Source: Bryobacterales bacterium
Lineage (GTDB): Bacteria; Acidobacteriota; Terriglobia; Bryobacterales; Bryobacteraceae
Reading direction: 5' to 3'
Length of the DNA stretch: 38,590 nt
Assembly: GCA_003136215.1 (NCBI GenBank)
Contig: PLDO01000526.1
Span: 1 to 38,590, forward strand
Shown here: positions 1-6,811 of the stretch, in pieces
Layout of the letters: each line of letters begins with the position of its first letter
How positions within the stretch are numbered: the stretch's first letter is position 1
Position numbers and translations under genes: made by a program
The notes under the pieces: generated by a model
The model's database searches: none
Told to the model about the DNA's origin: nothing
The model's input: only the letters and a program-made list of their open reading frames with translations

Positions 1-2242
1 CGGCGCGGTCCAGGATTTCATCGATGGCGTCGCGCGCCTCTTCCGCCCGCTGGCCGATCACGTTGATCTCCTGGTGCACCGGCGCCAGCTCCGGCGCGGG
101 CTTGTAGTTCACGTTTTTGGGCAACTTCCCCGCCCCGCCCCCGCCTTCGGGCAGCACTTCGATCACGTCGTCGATGGAGATCTGCATCTTCATGAAGCCG
201 ACTTCCACTTCGAAGCGGCCGTTGCCCAGGATGCGGCGCACGCGGGCGGGGTCGCGGACGTCCTTCAGGCGCAAACGCGCCCCCTCTTCGATGCGCAGGG
301 GCTGAATGCGGTCCTGCCGGGAATCGTCCTGCGTGGCGAGCACGGTGGTCTGGAAATCCTCGCGCAGCTCGCGCTTGGCTTTGGAGACGCGGCGCTGCGC
401 GTCCTGGTCGGCTTTGCGCCGGTCGCCGCCCTGCGCGATCTTGCCGATGGCGTCCTGCGCCTGCTCCTCGAATTTGGCCAGCGCCTCGTCGGTGCGGCGC
501 TCCAGTTCCTTGATCTTGGCGGTTTCGCGCTTCTCCCACTCGCGGGCGACTTCCTTCTCGCGCCGGTCGAGCTCGATGATTTTCTCGCGCAGGGCGATCT
601 CAAGCGCCTGCGTCTCTTCGATGCGGTGGTGGAGTTCGCCGAGGAAACGTGTGACGTCCTTCTCGCGGTCGCTCATGGAGAGGCGTGCGCGGCGCATGAT
701 GTCCTCGGGCATGCCGAGCCGGGTGGCGATTTCCAGGCCGGCCGACTTGCCGGGCAGCCCCAGTTGCAGATGGTACGTCGGTTCCAGCGTCTCTTCGTCG
801 AAACCCATGGAGCCGTTGACCACGCCAACGGTAGCCGCGCCGTAAATTTTCAGCGCCATCAGGTGGGTGGAGACCAGGGTGAACGCGCCCGCGGCGCGGA
901 AGTGCTCGACGAGTGCGACGCCAAGCGCGCCGCCCTCCTCGGGGTCGGTGGCAGCGCCGAGTTCGTCCAGCAGGACCAGCGAATTCGGCGTAACGTCGAG
1001 CGCCATCTCGCGAATGTTAGAGACGTGCGCCGAAAAGGTGCTGAGGTTTTCCTGGATGGATTGATAATCGCCGATGTCGGCCAGCACCGCGCCGAACAGC
1101 GGGAACTCGGCTTCCGCGGCGGGCACGGGCAGGCCGGCTTGCGCCATCAGGCTGAGCAATCCAACGGTTTTCAGGGTCACCGTCTTGCCTCCGGTGTTGG
1201 GGCCGGAGATCAACAAGGTGCGGCGCTCGTGGGTGAGTTCGAGCGAGATGGGAACGGCGGTTTTGCGGCGGCGGCGCAGCACATCGGCCAGCAGCGGGTG
1301 GCGCGCGTCCTTGAGGTAGAGGCGTTCGCCGAAACGCGGGATTGTGCAATCGAAATCGTTGGCGAACTTCGCCTTGCCGAAGATGAGCTCCAACTCGGCC
1401 ATGGTGAGCAGCGTCTGGCGGATGGAATCGCCGTAGGCGCGCAGACGGTTGGTCATCTCCAGCAGGACGCGGTAGACCTCCTGCATTTCTTCCTCGGTGA
1501 GGCGCACCAGTTCGTTGTTGAGATCGATGGTTTCCAGCGGCTCCACAAACAGTGTGTGCCCGCTGGAGCTGGCGGCATGAATGACGCCATCGATTTTGCG
1601 GCGCTGTCCGGCGATCACCGGGACCACGAAGCGGTCGTTGCGGATGGTGACGAACTCCTCCTGCAGCACGCCTTCCTCGCGGTGGGAGCGCAGGAACCGC
1701 TCCAGCGATTCGTGGATGTTCTTCTTCTGGCGCTCGATGTCGCGGCGCAGGCGGCCGAGGGCGACGCTGGCATGGTCGGCCACGCTGCCGTCGGGCAGGA
1801 TCTTGCCATCGAGTTCGCGCAGCAGGGCGCGGAACTCGCCGATGGAGGCGGCGCGGCGTCCTAGCAGGGGAAAGCGCTCGGCGGCCGCCGCCAGATGCGA
1901 TTTGGCGTCGGCGGCCACATCCAGCAGGGTGAACAGCTCGAAGATTTCCATGGGCTCAAGCCCCGCGCCTTCGATGCGCAGTTTGTGGACGGCGGGTTCC
2001 ACGTCGGGGATGCCGCCGAACTCGATGCGCAGGGCGGCGCCGCGACCGGCGGGTTGCGGGTGGAGGGCGGCGTGCAGGTATTGAATCGCTTCTCCGGCCT
2101 CGGCGAGCGCGGTGTCGAGTTGCACGCGGTCGGCAAACGGGCGCACCTTTTCCAGTTCGCGCTTGCCCAGGGGGCTCGCGATGTAGCGGCCGAGAAGTTG
2201 CCGCAGGGCTTCGAATTCGAGGACTTCAGCGCTTGTCTTCAT
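1..2242 (-). CDS. mutS2: Endonuclease MutS2 (partial, C-terminus off the left edge)
   Basis: MutS2 is a MutS-family ATPase that, by family knowledge, suppresses homologous recombination or rescues collided ribosomes; it lacks the mismatch-recognition domain of MutS1. About 747 residues are visible. The N-terminal core and clamp helices are followed by an ATPase with Walker A GPNTGGKT at residues 347-354, then a Walker B segment LVLLDELGAATDP. A long charged coiled coil follows. The last visible residues (INVIGQRAEEARDAIDEIL) are the start of the Smr nuclease domain, which is cut by the window edge. The start at 2242 is the only one of three duplicated ATGs that is in frame with the gene. The start region is repeated at 2342 and 2442 by a 100-bp tandem duplication, so the gene has been pushed about 200 bp away from the NUDIX stop codon that its ATG probably once overlapped. 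Confidence 0.95.
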   Translation of the reverse strand, partial: MKTSAEVLEFEALRQLLGRYIASPLGKRELEKVRPFADRVQLDTALAEAGEAIQYLHAALHPQPAGRGAALRIEFGGIPDVEPAVHKLRIEGAGLEPMEIFELFTLLDVAADAKSHLAAAAERFPLLGRRAASIGEFRALLRELDGKILPDGSVADHASVALGRLRRDIERQKKNIHESLERFLRSHREEGVLQEEFVTIRNDRFVVPVIAGQRRKIDGVIHAASSSGHTLFVEPLETIDLNNELVRLTEEEMQEVYRVLLEMTNRLRAYGDSIRQTLLTMAELELIFGKAKFANDFDCTIPRFGERLYLKDARHPLLADVLRRRRKTAVPISLELTHERRTLLISGPNTGGKTVTLKTVGLLSLMAQAGLPVPAAEAEFPLFGAVLADIGDYQSIQENLSTFSAHVSNIREMALDVTPNSLVLLDELGAATDPEEGGALGVALVEHFRAAGAFTLVSTHLMALKIYGAATVGVVNGSMGFDEETLEPTYHLQLGLPGKSAGLEIATRLGMPEDIMRRARLSMSDREKDVTRFLGELHHRIEETQALEIALREKIIELDRREKEVAREWEKRETAKIKELERRTDEALAKFEEQAQDAIGKIAQGGDRRKADQDAQRRVSKAKRELREDFQTTVLATQDDSRQDRIQPLRIEEGARLRLKDVRDPARVRRILGNGRFEVEVGFMKMQISIDDVIEVLPEGGGGAGKLPKNVNYKPAPELAPVHQEINVIGQRAEEARDAIDEILDRA

Positions 2243-2342
2243 GGCGGTCACTTTCTCGAAAGCGGGGTCTCAGGGCAGAAGAACTGGCAGGCTGAAGCCT
2301 GCCCCACCAGACCAGATCGAGGACTTCAGCGCTTGTCTTCAT
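2226..2342 (-). other. Small overlapping ORF created by the duplication (38 codons, downstream copy)
   Basis: This is the same 38-codon layout as the ORF starting at 2442, from the second ATG copy to a TGA at 2226-2228. It differs from its sister by one Arg/Cys codon. Its end overlaps the first 17 nt of the true mutS2 start at 2242. Together the two ORFs make an unbroken chain of overlapping stops and starts from nudix to mutS2. Confidence 0.3.
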
Positions 2343-2442
2343 GGCGGTCACTTTCTCGAAAGCAGGGTCTCAGGGCAGAAGAACTGGCAGGCTGAAGCCT
2401 GCCCCACCAGACCAGATCGAGGACTTCAGCGCTTGTCTTCAT
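2326..2442 (-). other. Small overlapping ORF created by the duplication (38 codons, upstream copy)
   Basis: This ORF begins with the third copy of the mutS2 ATG, which overlaps the NUDIX stop as ATGA (2442-2439). It runs 38 codons through the palindrome and stops at 2326-2328, 17 nt inside the next duplicated ATG (2342). Its first eight codons equal those of mutS2. It is unlikely to encode a functional protein. It may act as a coupling relay between nudix and mutS2 (inference). Confidence 0.3.
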
Positions 2443-2903
2443 GGCAGAAGGCTTGAAGAAATTGGCAGGCTGCCACCAGAGCGGAAGGCTTTTTCAATCA
2501 CGCCGAGGGTGCCTTCGGTGATTTGAAGGTCCTTCAGGCCCTCCTGCTTCATCCATTCGACGCGGCAGACGTCGTCGCCCGCGCAGAGGACGCCGCCGGT
2601 GACGCGGCAGATGTAGTCGATCAGCACGTAGTGGTACTCGGCTGCGCCTGTTTCGTCGCGCATGATGCGCTCGAAGATTTCGAAAACGCGGAGCGGCTCG
2701 ATTTCGAGGCCGGTCTCTTCGCGAACTTCGCGGCGGACGGCGAAATCCAGGCTCTCGCCCACTTCCAGGGCACCGCCGGGCAGCGACCACCAGCCCTTCA
2801 ATGGCTCCTTGCCGCGCTGCGCCATGAGGATGCGCCCGCTTTCGAAGATCAGCGCGCCCACCCCCACCAGCGGACGCTTGGGGTAGCGGCGGTCGTCGGT
2901 CAC
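2439..2903 (-). CDS. NUDIX hydrolase
   Basis: NUDIX hydrolases cleave nucleoside diphosphates linked to another moiety; the substrate cannot be read from the sequence. The protein has 154 residues. The NUDIX box G-x5-E-x7-REVREETGL spans residues 44-66 and all catalytic glutamates are present. The GTG start at 2903 overlaps the stop of the upstream SMP-30 gene (GTGA), and the longer open frame upstream lies entirely inside that gene. The last residues (about SGGSLPISSSLLP) are coded by a degenerate palindrome remnant at 2464-2474, so the natural C-terminus appears to have been altered by repeat insertion. The TGA overlaps a duplicated mutS2 ATG. Confidence 0.9.
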   Translation of the reverse strand: MTDDRRYPKRPLVGVGALIFESGRILMAQRGKEPLKGWWSLPGGALEVGESLDFAVRREVREETGLEIEPLRVFEIFERIMRDETGAAEYHYVLIDYICRVTGGVLCAGDDVCRVEWMKQEGLKDLQITEGTLGVIEKAFRSGGSLPISSSLLP

Positions 2904-3760
2904 TGGGCTTCCGGCCGCATCCGGAAGACCACGGCGCGCGCGGTGAGAAACAGGGTCTTGGAATCCGCCTCGCCGAACGCGAGGCTGGAGACCACGTCGT
3001 GCATGTCCATCCAGTGGACACGCTTGCCTTCGGGACTGTAGACGCCGATTCCCTTGCCGGCCACCCACAGGTTGCCTTTCTCGTCCACGGCGATGCCGCC
3101 GGGAGCGCCTTCGATTTTGGCGGCCAGGACACGCTCGCCAGCAGGCTCGCCGTTGCGGTCCACGTCCCAGGCGCGGATGTTGTGATCGTCGACGTTGGAA
3201 ACGTAAAGCGTGCGTCCGTTGGGCGACAGGGCGATGCCGCGCGGCCGGGAGGCGGACCTGGCTACGAGCGTCATGGGGCCTTTGGGCGGGATGTGGTAGA
3301 CGCCGTGGAAGTCGAGTTCGCGGTGGTCGCTTTGTTCGCCAAAGGCGGGATCGGTAAAGTAGACGTGGCCATTGCGGGAGACCACAATCTGCGACGGAGC
3401 GTTCAGACGCTTGCCTTCCCAAGTTTCGGCCAGCACCTCAATTCTGCCGTTCTTATCGGTGCGCGTGACGCGCCGCGTACGGGTTTCGCAAGTGTAGAGG
3501 CGGCCCTGGGCGTCGAAGGCATTGCCGGCGGGACCGTGGGCATCGGTGCGGTAGACCGTGACATCGCTGCCCGGCACCCATTTGAGGAGGCGGTCGCTCG
3601 GGGTGTCACTGAATATCAGATAGCCATCCTTGGACCATGCCGGCCCTTCGGTGAAACGGTAACCTTGCGAGAGGCGTTGGATCTTCAGCTCATCGAAATC
3701 CTGGGCAAGCACGGGCAGCGTAAGCGCGAGGGTGGCCAGGAAGAGGACAGGGCCGGTCAT
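2900..3760 (-). CDS. SMP-30/gluconolactonase/LRE family secreted protein
   Basis: This 286-residue protein has a cleavable signal peptide (residues 1-19, ending LPVLAQ) followed by a six-bladed beta-propeller of the SMP-30/gluconolactonase family. Such proteins hydrolyse sugar lactones with a divalent metal. Candidate metal and active-site residues are visible: E38 (TEGPAW), N120 (RLNAPSQ), and N189/D191 (YVSNVDD). The YFTDPAFG motif near 138 is typical of the family. The ATG at 3760 overlaps the BON gene stop (ATGA). Its stop overlaps the NUDIX GTG, placing it firmly in the phoH-mutS2 operon even though its likely periplasmic role is unrelated to RNA or DNA metabolism. The exact substrate is unknown. 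Confidence 0.88.
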   Translation of the reverse strand: MTGPVLFLATLALTLPVLAQDFDELKIQRLSQGYRFTEGPAWSKDGYLIFSDTPSDRLLKWVPGSDVTVYRTDAHGPAGNAFDAQGRLYTCETRTRRVTRTDKNGRIEVLAETWEGKRLNAPSQIVVSRNGHVYFTDPAFGEQSDHRELDFHGVYHIPPKGPMTLVARSASRPRGIALSPNGRTLYVSNVDDHNIRAWDVDRNGEPAGERVLAAKIEGAPGGIAVDEKGNLWVAGKGIGVYSPEGKRVHWMDMHDVVSSLAFGEADSKTLFLTARAVVFRMRPEAQ

Positions 3761-4062
3761 TTCCCCGGGATTCGCGACTTGATCACGATTTGGTTAACCA
3801 CCTGCTTCACGCCTTTGACCTTGTGCGTGATGCTGCCCGCCTTGTCTTTCTGGGTCTGCGAATCCACGGAGCCAGAGAGCGTGACCACCCCATTTTCGAC
3901 CTTCACCTCCAGGGCGCCTCCCTTGACGATGGGGTCGCCGGCCAGTTTGATGCGGACCTGGTCGGTAATGGCGTCGTCGGTCAGTACCTTGGGGTCTTTT
4001 GCCAGGCAAACCGCCTGCATCAGGAATAGTGCGAGGAAAACGGCCAAAAGTTTATGCATCAT
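3757..4062 (-). CDS. BON-domain periplasmic protein
   Basis: This 101-residue protein has an N-terminal signal peptide (about residues 1-21, ending VCLAKD) and a single BON domain (about 30-95). It shows the typical pattern: an acidic helix DDAITDQVRIKL, then VKVENGVVTLSGSVDSQTQKDKA, ending VVNQIVI. BON domains bind phospholipid or surfaces and are found in OsmY-like and secretin-associated proteins. No transmembrane segment follows, so it is probably periplasmic. The start at 4062 lies 11 nt inside the 3' end of era, and its stop overlaps the SMP-30 start, so it is translationally coupled on both sides. Its physiological role is unknown. Confidence 0.85.
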   Translation of the reverse strand: MMHKLLAVFLALFLMQAVCLAKDPKVLTDDAITDQVRIKLAGDPIVKGGALEVKVENGVVTLSGSVDSQTQKDKAGSITHKVKGVKQVVNQIVIKSRIPGK

Positions 4063-5020
4063 CTTCTCCGGTCATTGTAGTACGCCAGTCGAGCGCGTTG
4101 AGAAAGCTGCGGTTCTCGCGCCAGTTGGGCTGCACGCGAACGTGCAGGTCCAGATAGATCTTCAGGCCGAAGAGGCGCTCCATCTCCTGGCGGGCCTGGG
4201 TGCCGATCTGCTTCAGCATGGCGCCGCCGGTGCCGATCACGATGGCCTTCTGTCCGTCGCGCTCCAGGTGAATGGTGGCGTATATGGTGGTCATCTTCGG
4301 ATTGTCTTGCCATTTGTCCACCGTAACGGCAACGGAGTGCGGCACTTCCTGGCGCGTGGCGCGCAGCACCTTTTCTCGAATCAGCTCGCCGGCCAGAAAA
4401 CGCTCCGGCTGGTCTGTGACGTGGTCCTCGGGAAAATAGAGCGGCCCCAGCGGAAGATATTTAAGGATGACCTTGAGCAATTCGGCTGTGCCGCCGCGCT
4501 TGACGCTGGAAACGGGAACGTAGTCGGCGAATTCGTACACCGCTTTATATTGTTCGATGAGCGGCAGCAGGAGCGACTTATCCTTTATGAGATCCATTTT
4601 GTTGAGCGCCAGCACACAGGGCGTGTCGGTGCGGCGCGCCACGTCGATGGCATGGCGGTCCTGTTCGTTGAACCTGCGCGCGGCGTCGGCCACAAACACC
4701 AGCAGGTCGCGTTCCTCCAGCGAGTTGCGCACGGTATCCATCAGGCGCTTGTTGAGCTGGGAGTTGGCGCGATGGATGCCCGGCGTATCGATGAAAACGA
4801 TCTGCGCTTCCGGCAGGGTGACCACGCCCTGGATGGACGTGCGCGTGGTCTGGGGCTTATCGGCGACGATGGCCACTTTCTGGCCCACTAAGGCGTTCAG
4901 CAGCGTGGACTTTCCGGCATTCGGCCGGCCGATGATGGAGACGAACCCCGACTTGAATTCCGGCTTGGACTCCGGCTTGGACTCTGTATTCGATTCTGTA
5001 TTCATTGAGGCTTTATTCAT
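4052..5020 (-). CDS. era: GTPase Era
   Basis: Era binds the 3' end of 16S rRNA and assists maturation of the 30S subunit. The 322-residue protein has an N-terminal G domain with G1 GRPNAGKS (31-38), G3 DTPG and G4 NKMD, followed by a C-terminal KH domain with the GxxG-like IGTGGAMLKQIG segment. The first 24 residues (NTESNTESKPESKPEFK) are a low-complexity extension not expected in Era. At DNA level they are two 12-bp tandem duplications (4959-4982 and 4983-5006). The ATG at 5020 overlaps the CorC stop; an alternative ATG lies at 5005. Its gene neighbours ybeY and phoH are the classical ribosome/RNA maturation partners of era. Confidence 0.97.
   Translation of the reverse strand: MNKASMNTESNTESKPESKPEFKSGFVSIIGRPNAGKSTLLNALVGQKVAIVADKPQTTRTSIQGVVTLPEAQIVFIDTPGIHRANSQLNKRLMDTVRNSLEERDLLVFVADAARRFNEQDRHAIDVARRTDTPCVLALNKMDLIKDKSLLLPLIEQYKAVYEFADYVPVSSVKRGGTAELLKVILKYLPLGPLYFPEDHVTDQPERFLAGELIREKVLRATRQEVPHSVAVTVDKWQDNPKMTTIYATIHLERDGQKAIVIGTGGAMLKQIGTQARQEMERLFGLKIYLDLHVRVQPNWRENRSFLNALDWRTTMTGEDDA
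4959..5006. repeat. Two back-to-back 12-bp tandem duplications in the 5' end of era
   Basis: TCCGGCTTGGAC is exactly repeated at 4959-4970 and 4971-4982. It is directly followed by TCTGTATTCGAT and TCTGTATTCATT at 4983-4994 and 4995-5006. Both lengths are multiples of three, so the reading frame is kept and only the N-terminal extension of Era is lengthened. Confidence 0.85.
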
Positions 5021-6276
5021 TGAGCAACTGTTTGGGACTTACCGATGCGGACCTGGCCGACGCGCAACCCGTCGCTCACCAGCACTTCGAGGCGTATGCC
5101 GTCGCGATCGACGCTCTCGCCGGCCTTGGGCACACGGCCCAGCCATTCGCTGACCAGGCCGCCCACCGTGGTGGATTCGATATCTTCCTCGCGGTGGAAG
5201 GCGGCCACGAGGTCGGAGATGCGGTCGAGATCGAAGCTTCCGGAGACGATGAAACCGCCGTGGCCGTCCTCGGTGACGTCGCTATCGGGTTCGTGCTCGT
5301 CGCGGATTTCTCCGATGATGACTTCCAGCAGGTCTTCCATGGTGGCCAGGCCGGCGGTGTTGCCGTACTCGTCCACCACGATCACCATGTGGCTGTTCTC
5401 CTGCTGCATCTGGCGCATCAGGTCGCTCACCGGCTTGGTCTCCGGCACGACGCGGATGGTGCGGACGAGTTCGCGGACGGTGCCATGCTCGCGCTCTTCT
5501 CCCTCCAGCTCGAACATGTCGCGCACGTGGATGAAGCCGATCACGCGGTCGATGGACTGCTCGTAGACCGGAATGCGCGAGTACTGCTCGGTGATGACGA
5601 GCTGGCGCAGTTGCTCCAGGGTGGCATCGGCGGAGATGGCGACAATGTTGGGGCGAGGCGTCATGACTTCGCGGACCACCTTGTCGCCGAACTCGACCAC
5701 GGACTGGATCAGCTTGCGGTCTTCCTCCTCGATCAATCCCTCTTCGGTGCCGGCGGAAATGAGGGCTTCGATGTTTTCCGCCGAAGTCGGTTCGTCGGCG
5801 GGAGAGACGGCATCGTCCGTCAGGTCGATCAGCGACTGGAAGAATTTGAGCAGGGCCACGCACGGGCGCGCGATCAAGGCGAAGAGGCGGAGCAGCGGGA
5901 CCAGCGGGAGAAGCCACCGGCCGCTGGTGCGGCGGTAGAGCAATTGGGGCAGCGCGAAAGAGACCGCAATCATGGTGAGCACGACGGCGGCGACGGCTTG
6001 CCAGAGGACCGCGGCGTGCCACGGGGCGTCATCCGCGAACCAGGCGAAGTAGAGAATGCCGAGGGCGCAGAGCAGGGTGTGTTTGACCAGCGAGAAGGCA
6101 CCCGCGCCATCCTCGGTAGGGATGCCGACTCTGTCTTCGAGCGTCTCCTTGAAGAATTTCAACGAGGGCAGGTCGCGGGTACGAAGACGCAGACTTTCGA
6201 GGTAGAGAACCTGCACGAAAGTCACGAGAGCGCGCAGCGGAATGGTGACCCACAGGACGACGAGCAGCAGGATCAT
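5017..6276 (-). CDS. CorC/HlyC (TlyC) family CBS-domain membrane protein
   Basis: This 419-residue protein has several hydrophobic segments in its first 150 residues (a CNNM/DUF21-type membrane region). A paired CBS domain follows (about 205-325, with EVMTPRPNIVAI and GFIHVRDMF), then a C-terminal transporter-associated CorC_HlyC domain (about 335-412, with ESTTVGGLVSEWLGRVP). Family members are linked to Mg2+/Co2+ efflux; older 'hemolysin' names are historical. CBS domains usually bind adenine nucleotides. The ATG at 6276 overlaps the ybeY stop, and its own stop overlaps the era ATG. The gene order ybeY-corC-era recurs in other bacteria, which supports the call. Confidence 0.92.
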   Translation of the reverse strand: MILLLVVLWVTIPLRALVTFVQVLYLESLRLRTRDLPSLKFFKETLEDRVGIPTEDGAGAFSLVKHTLLCALGILYFAWFADDAPWHAAVLWQAVAAVVLTMIAVSFALPQLLYRRTSGRWLLPLVPLLRLFALIARPCVALLKFFQSLIDLTDDAVSPADEPTSAENIEALISAGTEEGLIEEEDRKLIQSVVEFGDKVVREVMTPRPNIVAISADATLEQLRQLVITEQYSRIPVYEQSIDRVIGFIHVRDMFELEGEEREHGTVRELVRTIRVVPETKPVSDLMRQMQQENSHMVIVVDEYGNTAGLATMEDLLEVIIGEIRDEHEPDSDVTEDGHGGFIVSGSFDLDRISDLVAAFHREEDIESTTVGGLVSEWLGRVPKAGESVDRDGIRLEVLVSDGLRVGQVRIGKSQTVAQ

Positions 6277-6803
6277 GACCGCACCCGTTCGATCAGGCCG
6301 TTGGGCAGGCCGAGTTTGGCACGCCAGCGTTTTTCAGCGCGCGCCATGGCCCCGGAATCGGTTTCGTGATCGTGGCCACAGAGGTGGAGCACGCCGTGCA
6401 GCATGAGGATCTGGATTTCCTGTTCGATCGAGTGGCCGAATGCGCGCGCCTGGGCGCGGGCGCGGCCGAGGGAGATGGCGATGTCGCCGAGGAAGGCGGA
6501 AGAGGCAGGCGGAACCGCCTGCCCCACCATTGCGGGCACACGAGTGGCAGGCGGAACCGCCTGCCCCACCATTGCGTTGGTGGGGCAGGCTGTCGGGAAG
6601 GAGAGCACGTCGGTGGGGTAGTCCTGGCCGCGGAAGTCGCGGTTGAGGCGGCGGAGTTCAGCGTCGCCAGAGATCAAGGTGTCGAATGGGCGGCCTTTGG
6701 CGACTTCCTTTTGCAGGGTGCGGGCAAAGCGGGCGATGGGCGCACGGCGCAAAGTCGCGGGGACGCGACGGAACGCAACGCTACTGCCTTCGGGAGACGG
6801 CAT
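6273..6803 (-). CDS. ybeY: Endoribonuclease YbeY with in-frame palindromic-repeat insertion
   Basis: YbeY is a zinc metalloprotein needed for 16S rRNA 3'-end maturation and 70S quality control. The 176-residue product has the signature HGVLHLCGHDH with zinc ligands H136, H140 and H146, and the conserved TDVLSFP before it. Between TDVLSFP (64-70) and FLGDIAIS (104-111), where family members have only a few residues, about 32 residues are inserted. They contain the peptide AMVGQAVPPA twice and are encoded by two identical 31-bp palindromic repeats. The frame stays open and all catalytic residues follow the insertion, so the gene is probably still functional. It starts 8 nt after phoH and its stop overlaps the CorC start. 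Confidence 0.93.
   Translation of the reverse strand: MPSPEGSSVAFRRVPATLRRAPIARFARTLQKEVAKGRPFDTLISGDAELRRLNRDFRGQDYPTDVLSFPTACPTNAMVGQAVPPATRVPAMVGQAVPPASSAFLGDIAISLGRARAQARAFGHSIEQEIQILMLHGVLHLCGHDHETDSGAMARAEKRWRAKLGLPNGLIERVRS
6504..6590. repeat. Palindromic (REP-like) repeats inside ybeY
   Basis: Two identical 31-bp units lie at 6504-6534 and 6546-6576, period 42 bp (14 codons). Each has a perfect 9-bp stem, GGCAGGCGG/CCGCCTGCC, and then CCACCATTGCG. An inverted partial copy follows: GCCTGCCCCACCA (6559-6571) pairs perfectly with TGGTGGGGCAGGC (6578-6590) around a 6-nt loop. The core GGCAGGC-n4 to n6-GCCTGCCCCACC is shared with the repeats at 2286-2310 and 2386-2410. Confidence 0.9.
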
Positions 6804-6811
6804 GGCGGGCC

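Larger units (their letters stand above)
2217..2445. repeat. 100-bp tandem duplication at the nudix/mutS2 junction
   Basis: Units 2217-2316 and 2317-2416 are identical except at 2264/2364 (g/a). They are followed by a partial third copy of 29 bp at 2417-2445. The 29-bp segment (2217-2245, 2317-2345, 2417-2445) carries the mutS2 start codon and its first eight codons. The 71-bp remainder carries a palindrome, GGCAGGC-TGAA-GCCTGCC, at 2286-2303 and 2386-2403. The layout fits insertion of a palindromic element with a roughly 29-bp target duplication, followed by tandem amplification, but the mechanism is inference. Confidence 0.9.

Noticed and set aside
74-1864. Long plus-strand open frame (596 codons) opposite mutS2
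   Set aside because: It is antisense to a clearly conserved MutS2 with Walker motifs. The translation is compositionally biased (many A, G, H, D) with no domain. Similar antisense frames occur at 2999-4891, 5005-6369, 27601-29916 and 35512-37965, caused by high GC.
2217-2445. CRISPR array or integron-like cassette repeats
   Set aside because: The 'spacers' are identical copies of each other (one difference in 71 bp), there are no cas genes, and the repeat contains the mutS2 start.
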